64,000 nucleotides of DNA from Pseudomonas putida (GTDB lineage Bacteria > Pseudomonadota > Gammaproteobacteria > Pseudomonadales > Pseudomonadaceae). The position numbers were made by a program, and so were the translations under genes. The stretch spans positions 3,198,001-3,262,000 of the forward strand of contig NZ_CP109603.1 of NCBI RefSeq assembly GCF_025905425.1. Reading direction: 5' to 3'. Positions 40,829 through 51,751 of this stretch are shown here, in pieces. Position 1 is the first letter of the stretch. Every line of letters starts with the position of its first letter. Below the pieces are notes generated by a model, which searched no databases, was not told the origin of the DNA, and saw nothing but the letters and a program-made list of their open reading frames with translations.

Positions 40829-42982
40829 ATGAGCCCCCGCATCCCGAAGAAAACCCGCTCAGTCGCCCCATCGCGCATTCGCGAAGGCATGCCCTTCCCC
40901 CTCGGCGCTACCTGGGACGGGCTTGGGGTCAACTTCGCCCTGTTCTCGGCCAACGCCACCAAGGTCGAGCTGTGCCTGTTCGACTCCAGTGGCGAACAGG
41001 AAATCGAGCGCATCGAGCTGCCCGAATACACCGACGAGATCTACCACGGCTACCTGCCCGACGCACACCCAGGGCTGGTCTACGGCTATCGCGTCTACGG
41101 CCCTTACGAGCCCGAGAACGGCCACCGCTTCAACCCCAACAAACTGCTGATCGACCCTTACGCCAAGCAACTGGTCGGCAGCCTGAAATGGTCCGAGGCA
41201 CTGTTCGGCTACACCATCGGCCACCCCGACGGCGACCTGTCGTTCGACGAACGCGACAGCGCACCCTTCGTGCCCAAATGCAAAGTCATCGACCCGGCCT
41301 TCACCTGGGGCCGCGATCAGCGCGTGCAGATCCCCTGGGAGCGCACCATCCTCTACGAAGCGCATACCCGCGGCATCAGCATGCGTCACCCGGCGGTGCC
41401 GGAAGCACTGCGCGGCACCTTCGCCGGCCTTGCCAATGACGAGCTGCTCAAGCACATCAAGGACCTGGGCGTTTCCAGTATCGAACTGCTGCCGATCCAC
41501 GCCTTCGTCAACGACCAGCACCTGCTGGACAAGGGCCTGAACAATTACTGGGGCTACAACAGCATCGCCTTTTTCGCGCCGCACCCCCGGTACCTGGCCA
41601 GCGGCAAGATCGCCGAATTCAAAGAGATGGTCGCGCACCTGCATGACGCCGGGCTGGAGGTGATTCTGGATGTGGTCTACAACCACACCGCCGAAGGCAA
41701 CGAGCGCGGCCCGACACTGTCCATGCGCGGCATCGACAACGCCTCCTACTACCGGCTGATGCCCGACGACAAGCGTTATTACATCAACGATTCCGGCACC
41801 GGCAATACCCTGGACCTGAGCCACCCGTGCGTGCTGCAACTGGTCACCGACTCACTGCGTTATTGGGCCGGCGAGATGCATGTGGATGGCTTTCGCTTCG
41901 ACCTGGCGACCATCCTCGGTCGTTACCACGATGGCTACAGCGAACGCCACGGCTTCCTCGTCGCCTGCCGCCAGGACCCGATGCTCAGCCAGGTCAAGCT
42001 GATTGCCGAGCCTTGGGATTGCGGCCCCGGTGGCTATCAGGTGGGCAACTTCGCGCCTGGCTGGGCGGAGTGGAACGACCGCTTCCGCGACACCGTGCGG
42101 GCGTTCTGGAAAGGTGATGAAGGCCAGTTGGCCGACTTCGCTTCGCGCATGACCGCGTCGGGCGACATGTTCAACAACCGCGGCCGGCGCCCTTATGCCT
42201 CGGTCAATTTCGTCACCGCCCACGATGGCTTCACCCTGCGCGATCTGGTGTCGTACAACAGCAAGCACAACGAGGACAACGACGAGAACAACCAGGACGG
42301 CACCGACAACAACCTGTCATGGAACTGTGGCGCCGAAGGGCCCACCGACGACCCGGAAATCATCGCCCTGCGCATGCGCCAGATGCGCAACTTCTTCGCC
42401 ACCCTACTGTTTGCCCAGGGCACGCCGATGATCGTCGCCGGCGACGAGTTCAGCCGCACCCAGCATGGCAACAACAACGCCTATTGCCAGGACAGCGAGA
42501 TCGGTTGGGTCAACTGGGACCTGGACGACGATGGCACCGCGCTGCTGGCCTTCGTCAAACGCCTGACCCGGCTGCGCCTGGCCTACCCGGTGCTGCGCCG
42601 TTCACGCTTTCTGGTGGGTGACTACAACGAGGCGATCGGGGTCAAGGATGTCACCTGGCTGGCGCCGGATGGCAGCGAGATGAGCGTCGAGCAATGGGAA
42701 GACCCCCATGGCCGTTGCCTGGGCATGCTGATCGACGGGCGTGCGCAGGTCAGCGGCATCGCCCGGCCAGGTGCCGAGGCGACGGTGCTGCTGATCGTCA
42801 ATGCCCATCACGATACCGTGCCGTTCCAACTGCCTACCGTGCCCGAAGGCGATTACTGGAGCTGCCTGGTGGATACCGACCGGCCTGAGCTGCGCAAGGG
42901 GCAGCACTTGCCATTCGAGAGCACGTTCGAAGTGAAGGGGCGCTCGATGCTGTTGATGGTGCTGCAGCACGAGGAAGAGTGA
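40829..42982 (+). CDS. glgX: Glycogen debranching enzyme (isoamylase type)
   Basis: 717 residues, GH13. CBM48-like N-terminus (PFPLGATWDGLGVNFALFSANATKVELCLFD), then the barrel: DVVYNHTAEGNERGPTLS, MHVDGFRFDLATILGR (Asp), LIAEPWDCGPGGYQVG (Glu) and VNFVTAHDGFTLRDLVSYN. It hydrolyses alpha-1,6 branches, feeding chains to MalQ and TreY. Starts with an extension MSPRIPKKTRSVAPSRIREG. It ends the plus-strand arm of the locus before the insertion region. Confidence 0.95.
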   Translation: MSPRIPKKTRSVAPSRIREGMPFPLGATWDGLGVNFALFSANATKVELCLFDSSGEQEIERIELPEYTDEIYHGYLPDAHPGLVYGYRVYGPYEPENGHRFNPNKLLIDPYAKQLVGSLKWSEALFGYTIGHPDGDLSFDERDSAPFVPKCKVIDPAFTWGRDQRVQIPWERTILYEAHTRGISMRHPAVPEALRGTFAGLANDELLKHIKDLGVSSIELLPIHAFVNDQHLLDKGLNNYWGYNSIAFFAPHPRYLASGKIAEFKEMVAHLHDAGLEVILDVVYNHTAEGNERGPTLSMRGIDNASYYRLMPDDKRYYINDSGTGNTLDLSHPCVLQLVTDSLRYWAGEMHVDGFRFDLATILGRYHDGYSERHGFLVACRQDPMLSQVKLIAEPWDCGPGGYQVGNFAPGWAEWNDRFRDTVRAFWKGDEGQLADFASRMTASGDMFNNRGRRPYASVNFVTAHDGFTLRDLVSYNSKHNEDNDENNQDGTDNNLSWNCGAEGPTDDPEIIALRMRQMRNFFATLLFAQGTPMIVAGDEFSRTQHGNNNAYCQDSEIGWVNWDLDDDGTALLAFVKRLTRLRLAYPVLRRSRFLVGDYNEAIGVKDVTWLAPDGSEMSVEQWEDPHGRCLGMLIDGRAQVSGIARPGAEATVLLIVNAHHDTVPFQLPTVPEGDYWSCLVDTDRPELRKGQHLPFESTFEVKGRSMLLMVLQHEEE

Positions 42983-43010
42983 ACCTCAGGGGCCCTGATC
43001 GGTCCTTTGT

Positions 43011-43030
43011 CTAGGCTCTGTACGAAAAGT
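43011..43030. repeat. Left outer inverted repeat of the insertion block
   Basis: CTAGGCTCTGTACGAAAAGT. Its partner is at 44422-44440 on the other side of the IS110 element. Confidence 0.6.
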
Positions 43031-43034
43031 TTTG

Positions 43035-43136
43035 TGGGAGCAACTGTCTTCTTGTGGAAGCTGGCCTTGCCGGCGATGGGGCGCGTAGCGCCCCAGGCCC
43101 GGCTGTGCCGGGCATCGCCAGCAAGGCTTGCTCCTA
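43035..43136. repeat. REP/BIME of a second sequence family, abutting the IS110 element
   Basis: TGTGGAAGCTGGCCTTGCCG (from ~43055) is paired with GCCAGCAAGGCTTGCTCCTA (ending at 43136). The interior carries two palindromic stems (GGGGCGCGTAGCGCCCC and CCCGGCTGTGCCGGG). It is a different family from the GTGGGAGCGGGCTTGCCC type in the rest of the window. Confidence 0.8.
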
Positions 43137-44069
43137 CGAATGAGCTATTTGCTCCTTCCAGGGCGTTCCGGTCTTGAGCATCGCATTTAGCCTCACTATC
43201 AATACTCGCATACACGCCACCACCGATACTTTCGCGCACTTCCCCTGGGCTCGCAGTGCTTTGTAGCGCTCGCAGAAGTCCTTGTTGTGCCGTATCACCA
43301 CCCAGCAGGCCATATAGAGCGCCCGCCTGACTTGTGAGCGCCCCCCCCAGATTGAACGCTTGCCCGACTGCTTGCCGCTGTCCTGGTTGAACGGCGCAAC
43401 ACCGACCAAGGCAGCAATTTCCTTCTTATCCACCTGGCCCAGCTCTGGCAGCAAGGCCATCAGCTTTCCGGCAGTAATCAGACCAATTCCTTTGACTTGA
43501 GTGAGCTGTTTAACCCGGTCATCAGGCAAAGCTGCTGCCTGCTGTGCGATCTCTTGTTCCAGCGCTCGAATTTCACCCTTCAGATAGGCGATGTGTTGTT
43601 CCAACCGCAAACAAACACTGGGAGCCCGCGCCTGCTTCAGGCGCCGCTTGTCATCGTCGCGCTGTTGGACGAAGCGATCCCGCTGCATAAGCAGTTCGCG
43701 CAGCAAGGCCCGCTCGGGTGTCATCACCTGGCAAGGCCGTGGGGGCATAACTTCAGCCAGGTGAGCCAAAACAGCTGCGTCAATGGGATCGGTCTTGGCG
43801 CGTTTACCCATCGACTTGGCAAAGTCCCGGGCACGACTGGGATTGATCCGGCAAACCGGAAAATCGGCATCCTGCAGCGCTTTGAGGACATTGCACTCGT
43901 AGCCACCGGTAGCTTCGAGCAAGACCATTGAAACTGCATACCCGCCAAGCTTTTCGACGAGCAGTTGGAATCCCTTCAAGTCATTGGAAACACTGAAGTT
44001 CACCCCCTCAGGGCGGATGTGAACAGCAAGTGTGGCACTGGAAACATCGATGCCGACAGAGGAAGACAT
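43134..44069 (-). CDS. IS110-family transposase (DEDD recombinase, RNA-guided family)
   Basis: 311 residues. The N-terminal DEDD RuvC-like domain shows VGIDVSSATLAVHI (first Asp), VLLEATGGYE (Glu) and AKTDPIDAAVLAHL (the Asp pair); the C-terminal Tnp2 domain has QLTQVKGIGLITAGKLMA and GVAPFNQDSGKQSGKRSIWGGRSQVRRALYMA (Ser region). No frameshift, so it looks active. The start ATG at 44069 has an AGAGGG site; a TTG at 44075 is less likely. The stop codon TAG lies inside the flanking REP sequence, so the target may supply it. Confidence 0.92.
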   Translation of the reverse strand: MSSSVGIDVSSATLAVHIRPEGVNFSVSNDLKGFQLLVEKLGGYAVSMVLLEATGGYECNVLKALQDADFPVCRINPSRARDFAKSMGKRAKTDPIDAAVLAHLAEVMPPRPCQVMTPERALLRELLMQRDRFVQQRDDDKRRLKQARAPSVCLRLEQHIAYLKGEIRALEQEIAQQAAALPDDRVKQLTQVKGIGLITAGKLMALLPELGQVDKKEIAALVGVAPFNQDSGKQSGKRSIWGGRSQVRRALYMACWVVIRHNKDFCERYKALRAQGKCAKVSVVACMRVLIVRLNAMLKTGTPWKEQIAHS

Positions 44070-44290
44070 GGCCAAACCCTCTTAAACTCAAGGAGTGAGA
44101 GCGCTTTGGCTTGGCCCACGCTTGTGATTCGAGATTACGCCCCTCATCCAACTGTTCGGGCTCTCGCCAAAGTGGAACGGTGAATGGCAGCTTTTGCTCC
44201 CACACGTGCTCTGGGCACCTCGGGCTATCAGCTTGCCATTCACCGCTCTCACTTCAGATTCTATTCCCTCTCCAAGACACAAGCGGGCTT
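43137..44290 (-). mobile_element. IS110-family insertion sequence in a REP region
   Basis: Approximate limits. The element holds the transposase and a ~215-base non-coding region upstream of it. On the transposase-stop side the flank is REP-like GCAAGGCTTGCTCC; on the other side it is AAGCGGGCTTGCCCCCGATG at 44281, again a REP. No clear terminal inverted repeats or target duplication, as is normal for IS110. Boundaries are uncertain by ~10 bases. Confidence 0.8.
44070..44280 (-). ncRNA. Probable IS110 bridge RNA region
   Basis: IS110-group elements encode a structured RNA in the non-coding end upstream of the recombinase. Here a 12-bp perfect stem CGGTGAATGGCA/TGCCATTCACCG (44178-44189/44234-44245) encloses a 44-base loop. 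On the transcribed strand that loop contains GTGTGGGAGC, the conserved start of the resident REP element. Exact RNA ends are not known. Confidence 0.55.
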
Positions 44291-44303
44291 GCCCCCGATG
44301 GAG
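44281..44303. repeat. REP half-unit flanking the IS110 element
   Basis: AAGCGGGCTTGCCCCCGATG at the other side of the insertion lacks the expected GTGGG front, in line with the element having inserted there. Confidence 0.65.
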
Positions 44304-44382
44304 TGCGAAGCGCTCCTGTACCCGATATCAAATAGTGTCAAAGACGCCGCGAATTCAGGCTTTGCTGCCGCGTTGCGGCAGA

Positions 44383-44406
44383 TCGCGGGGCAAGCCCGCT
44401 CCCACA
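44383..44406. repeat. Single REP unit
   Basis: TCGCGGGGCAAGCCCGCTCC followed by CACA. Confidence 0.8.
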
Positions 44407-44421
44407 ACGATGGATAACCAT

Positions 44422-44440
44422 ACTTTCGTACAAAACCTAG
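44422..44440. repeat. Right outer inverted repeat of the insertion block
   Basis: ACTTTCGTACAAAACCTAG is the near-complement of the sequence at 43011-43030 (18 of 20 positions allowing one gap). Confidence 0.6.
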
Positions 44441-44466
44441 GAGCGGGCTTGCCGGGGCGCTCCTAC
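44438..44466. repeat. REP-like unit
   Basis: TAGGAGCGGGCTTGCCGGGG and CGCTCCTACA, a compact degraded REP pair directly at the outer repeat. Confidence 0.65.
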
Positions 44467-44505
44467 AGGGGTCGTGCGCGACGCTTTGACAGAGGCAACA
44501 CCTAC

Positions 44506-44610
44506 ATGGGTTTCACTGCCTTCCACCGGCGCTTCATGCTGCCGCCACTGCGCGAGGCGGTACGTAGCACCCCGGCCGACATCGAACTGGCTGTTGAGGT
44601 TCGGCTCTAG
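44506..44610 (+). pseudogene. Possible 34-residue gene remnant
   Basis: MGFTAFHRRFMLPPLREAVR continues to STPADIELAVEVRL-stop. Protein-like composition, no clear ribosome site and no recognised family; probably the 3' end of a gene destroyed in this rearranged zone. Confidence 0.25.
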
Positions 44611-44926
44611 CAATCATTCTTCATAGCCACGGGGCGGTAAATAGCGAACCTCGATATACCTGACTATTTAACTCGGAAAATCAGCTGCTTGAACCCATTC
44701 ACAGGCCATGAACAGATCCTTCACGCTTTCTTGACGCAAGCCCCTACCTCTCCTTAGCTGAACAGTATCTAGTCGTAAAGATCTCGCGCCGGGCCTCTAG
44801 CTCGCGCCTTCGTGCGCGTTTGCGAAAGCAGGCGTGCTGGTTTGGGTCGCCCACTGTTTTTGCCGTACAGCTCGTGACAACAGGCCAGGTCCTTGGGCTG
44901 TACCACAAAAACAACGGAGATCCGCC
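44611..44926. promoter_or_regulatory. 316-base non-coding stretch before the barrel gene
   Basis: No gene or RNA recognised. Mixed GC, with several short palindromes; it should contain the promoter of the gene starting at 44927. Confidence 0.4.
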
Positions 44927-46003
44927 ATGAAAAGAACCTCGAATCCTTTGCGCTTCGACAGCATTTTCTGCGCGGTTTCCACGTCGCTGCTTCTGGCAAC
45001 CCCGGTGGAAACTTTCGCATTCGAACTGCAGGACGACCCAACCTCCCCTAGCTTCTTGCAACAACCGGCGGTCCCGCAGCTATCGCTCGACCCGGTCAGC
45101 GCCAGCGGATTGAACATAGCGACCCTGAACGCCTTCTCGGAAAAGATGAACGAGCGCCACGGCCTCGCGGCGCCGGACCTGGTCGCCAGCCAGTGGGCGC
45201 AATTCTTCCCCGGCACCTCGCGCACCGGCGCACAGCCGCCCGACCAGCTCGAATCGCCCAGCCAGCAACTGATGATCGGCCCGGACCTGTTCTTGCGTGA
45301 AACCTCGGCGGGTAATGTGCACCGCGCGGGGATCTTCGTTGGCCACAACAACCTGCAGAGCAGCTTCAACGGCATTCGCCCGCTGTTGGGCGACAAGCAG
45401 CGCAATGCCGTGAACCTGAGTGGCGAAAGCCTGGGGGTGTACTGGAGCATGACCCATGAACGGGGCTGGCACCTGGATGCCGTGGCCATGGGCTCGCGTA
45501 TCGACATCAATGGCCGCGGCGAAAGTGGCCAACGCCTGGACGACAGCGGCCATGCCATGACCTTCTCGCTGGAAGGTGGCTACCCAATCGGCCTGGGGGG
45601 CGGTTGGGTGATCGAACCCCAAGCCCAGTTGATCAACCAGCAGTTTTTCCCCGGTAGCCGGGTGCAGGAGGAGACGCTACAGGCATTCGACAGCCAGCCC
45701 AGTTGGAGCGGCCGGGTCGGTGCCAAGTTGTCCGGGCGCTACGAAGTGCGTGGCATGCCGATCGAACCCTATGTGCGCACCAACGTCTGGTATGACTTCA
45801 GCAATGCCGACGAGGTGAAGCTGGATCAGGTCGACAAGATCTCCAGCTCGCGGTACTCGACCACGGTGGAATTAGGCTTGGGGCTGGTGGCACGGGTGAC
45901 ACCGAACGTGGCGTTGTTTGTCAGTGCCGATTACAGCAGCGATGTGGATGACAATGACCTCAATGGGCTGATCGGTAGCCTTGGGGTGCGGATGCGGTGG
46001 TAG
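44927..46003 (+). CDS. Autotransporter-type outer membrane beta-barrel protein with very short passenger
   Basis: 358 residues. N-terminal signal-like segment (MKRTSNPLRFDSIFCAVSTSLLLATPVETFA), then only ~100 residues before an autotransporter beta-domain (~residues 130-358): HRAGIFVGHNN, GVYWSMTHERGWHLDAVAMG, FSLEGGYPIGL, PYVRTNVWYDFSN, and the C-terminal aromatic signature ending GSLGVRMRW. The barrel would insert in the outer membrane. The passenger is far shorter than is normal for the family and has no repeats; 5' truncation near the insertion block is possible, but the signal peptide and ribosome site (CGGAGA) look intact. Confidence 0.8.
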   Translation: MKRTSNPLRFDSIFCAVSTSLLLATPVETFAFELQDDPTSPSFLQQPAVPQLSLDPVSASGLNIATLNAFSEKMNERHGLAAPDLVASQWAQFFPGTSRTGAQPPDQLESPSQQLMIGPDLFLRETSAGNVHRAGIFVGHNNLQSSFNGIRPLLGDKQRNAVNLSGESLGVYWSMTHERGWHLDAVAMGSRIDINGRGESGQRLDDSGHAMTFSLEGGYPIGLGGGWVIEPQAQLINQQFFPGSRVQEETLQAFDSQPSWSGRVGAKLSGRYEVRGMPIEPYVRTNVWYDFSNADEVKLDQVDKISSSRYSTTVELGLGLVARVTPNVALFVSADYSSDVDDNDLNGLIGSLGVRMRW

Positions 46004-46020
46004 AGGCTGAATGTAGCGGT

Positions 46021-46052
46021 GCCCTTTTCGCGGGTAGCCCCGCGAAAAGGGC
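46021..46052. terminator. Bidirectional hairpin between the barrel gene and glgB
   Basis: Perfect 14-bp stem GCCCTTTTCGCGGG/CCCGCGAAAAGGGC with a TAGC loop, between convergent genes. No T-run follows, so it may be a stabilising or REP-derived structure. Confidence 0.65.
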
Positions 46053-46069
46053 GTATCGGGCAAACCAAA

Positions 46070-48280
46070 TCAGGCAGGTTTGAGGATCAATACACCCAGC
46101 GGCGGCAAGTTGAGGGCCAGCGACAGTGGTTGCCCATGGCTAGTAATTGCTTCACTTTCCACCGCCCCCAGGTTGCCCACGTTGGACCCTGCATACAGTT
46201 CGGCATCGCTGTTGAGCAGTTCTGCCCAACGCTCGCCAAACGGCACGCCAATCCGATACCCCTCACGCGGCACCGGGGTGAAGTTGGCCACCACCAGCAA
46301 GGGCTCGCCCTCACTGCTCCAGCGCAGCCAGGCGTACACGCTGTTTTGCGCATCGTCGCCGATCAGCCACTGGAAGCCCTGGGGCTGGCAATCCTGTTCG
46401 TGCAGCGCCGGCACCTCGCGGTACAGGCGGTTGAGGTCCCCGACCAGCCGCTGCACGCCCTTGTGCTCTGGGTACTGCAACAGGTACCAGTCCAGCTCGC
46501 TGTCGTGGTTCCACTCACGCCACTGGCCAAATTCACAGCCCATGAACAGCAGCTTCTTGCCCGGGTGCGCCCACATGAAGGTCAGGTAGGCACGCAGATT
46601 GGCGAACTTCTGCCAGCGATCGCCCGGCATCTTGTCGATCAGCGAATGCTTGCCGTGCACCACTTCATCGTGGGAAATCGGCAGGATGAAATGCTCGGAG
46701 TAGGCATAGATCAGCCCGAAGCTCATCTCGTTGTGATGAAAGGTGCGGTGAATCGGGTCGTTCTGGATGTAGTGCAGGGTGTCGTGCATCCAGCCCATGT
46801 TCCACTTGTAGGCAAAGCCCAGCCCGCCCTGCTGGGTTGGCTGGCTGACACCTGGCCAGGCGGTGGATTCCTCGGCGATGATCAGCGCGCCGGGGGCCTC
46901 ATGCGCCGCCACACCGTTGAGGTGGCGGATGAAGTCGATGGCCTCCAGGTTCTCGCGCCCACCATGGCGGTTGGGCACCCACTCGCCAGCCTTGCGCGAG
47001 TAGTCGCGGTAGAGCATCGACGCCACGGCATCGACGCGCAGGCCGTCGATGTGGAACTGCTTGAGCCAGAGCAAGGCCGAGGCCAGCATGAAGCCGCGCA
47101 CCTCGTTACGGCCAAGGTTGTAGATCAGCGTGTTCCAGTCCTGGTGGTAGCCCTCCAGGGGATTGTCGTACTCGTACAGTGCCGTGCTGTCGAAGCGTGC
47201 CAGGCCGTGTTCGTCGGTGGGGAAATGCGCCGGTACCCAGTCGAGGATCACGCCAATGCCGCCCTGGTGGCAGGCGTCGATGAAGGCGGCGAAATCTTCG
47301 GCACTGCCGTAGCGCGAGGTCGGCGCGAACATCGACAGGGGTTGATAGCCCCAGGAGCCGCCGAACGGGTGCTCCATGATCGGCATCAGTTCAATGTGGG
47401 TGAAGCCCAGCGCCTGCACATAGGGCACCAGGCGCTCGGCCAGCTCGCGCCAGTTGTAGTAACGCGCCACCTCGCCCAGGTCATCCAGCTCGCATTGCCA
47501 TGAACCAACATGCAGTTCGTAGATCGACAGGGGCGCGTTGTAGGCGTGACGTTGCGCACGCTGCGCCATCCAGTCGTGGTCTTGCCAGGGGTGGCTGAGC
47601 GCACTGGCAACCTTCGACGCCGTGCTCGGCGGCAGCTCGGTGGCGCGGGCCAGCGGGTCAGCTTTCAGGGGCAACACGCCTTCTTTGCCCAGCACCTCGA
47701 ACTTGTACGTTTCACCCACACCAAGGCGCGGCACGAACAGCTCCCACACCCCTGCGCTGTGGCGCAGGCGCATGGGATGACGCCGGCCATCCCAGTTGTT
47801 GAAGTCACCCACCACCGACACGCGGCGGGCATTTGGCGCCCACACCGAGAAGCACACACCGTCGATGCCATCGGCCTGCATCGGCTGAGCACCAAAACGC
47901 CCCGACAGGTCGCGGTGGTTGCCCTCGGCGAACAGGTAGAGGTCCATGTCACCCAGCTGCGGGCCGAAGCTGTACGGGTCTTCGGTCACCTGCTCGCCAC
48001 CGGCCCAACCGATGTGCAGCAGGTACGGCTGTGCTTCATCCAGGTGCGCGGTGAACAGCCCAGGCAGCTTGCCTTGCACCATTTCGGCGAGCACACGCCC
48101 ATCCTGGCGCGCCAGCACGCGCGCGCTCAGGGCATTGGGCAGGAACGCACGGACGAACTGCCCGCCCGCACCATCGCCATGGGGGCCTAGTACCGCAAAT
48201 GGATCGGCGTGCTCGGCGCGGGCCAGGGCGTCGAGGTCCCGTTGCCGAAGGCCGCCGTTTTCACGCGTGGTTGCATTCAT
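46070..48280 (-). CDS. glgB: 1,4-alpha-glucan branching enzyme
   Basis: 736 residues, GH13_9. N-terminal CBM48 domains ([39 protein letters not shown]), then the barrel: [37 protein letters not shown] (nucleophile Asp), [14 protein letters not shown] (acid Glu) and [15 protein letters not shown]. It adds alpha-1,6 branches to the glucan made by GlgE and GlgA. Starts on the base after the treS stop (no gap), so coupled to it. Confidence 0.96.
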   Translation of the reverse strand: MNATTRENGGLRQRDLDALARAEHADPFAVLGPHGDGAGGQFVRAFLPNALSARVLARQDGRVLAEMVQGKLPGLFTAHLDEAQPYLLHIGWAGGEQVTEDPYSFGPQLGDMDLYLFAEGNHRDLSGRFGAQPMQADGIDGVCFSVWAPNARRVSVVGDFNNWDGRRHPMRLRHSAGVWELFVPRLGVGETYKFEVLGKEGVLPLKADPLARATELPPSTASKVASALSHPWQDHDWMAQRAQRHAYNAPLSIYELHVGSWQCELDDLGEVARYYNWRELAERLVPYVQALGFTHIELMPIMEHPFGGSWGYQPLSMFAPTSRYGSAEDFAAFIDACHQGGIGVILDWVPAHFPTDEHGLARFDSTALYEYDNPLEGYHQDWNTLIYNLGRNEVRGFMLASALLWLKQFHIDGLRVDAVASMLYRDYSRKAGEWVPNRHGGRENLEAIDFIRHLNGVAAHEAPGALIIAEESTAWPGVSQPTQQGGLGFAYKWNMGWMHDTLHYIQNDPIHRTFHHNEMSFGLIYAYSEHFILPISHDEVVHGKHSLIDKMPGDRWQKFANLRAYLTFMWAHPGKKLLFMGCEFGQWREWNHDSELDWYLLQYPEHKGVQRLVGDLNRLYREVPALHEQDCQPQGFQWLIGDDAQNSVYAWLRWSSEGEPLLVVANFTPVPREGYRIGVPFGERWAELLNSDAELYAGSNVGNLGAVESEAITSHGQPLSLALNLPPLGVLILKPA

Positions 48281-51598
<3,318 letters not shown>

Positions 51599-51647
51599 GG
51601 GTGACTCCTTTCAGATCGTTCTTGAGCTTGGAGCTTGCGCGATCTCC

Positions 51648-51730
51648 TGCGGGAGCGGGCTTGCCCGCGAACACCGGCAAAGCCGGTGCCATTCACCGCG
51701 GTGCCTGCTTCGCGGGCAAGCCCGCTGCCA
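51648..51730. repeat. REP pair (BIME) between glgE and treS
   Basis: Inverted units 51648-51671 and 51709-51730 with an internal CACCGG/CCGGTG hairpin, like the one at 1051-1135. Confidence 0.85.
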
Positions 51731-51751
51731 CCGTTAATGGGGTATGTCGTG

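Noticed and set aside
43134..44069. IS1111-type subgroup for the insertion
   Set aside because: The non-coding region lies upstream of the transposase and no subterminal inverted repeats were seen, which fits the IS110 group better.
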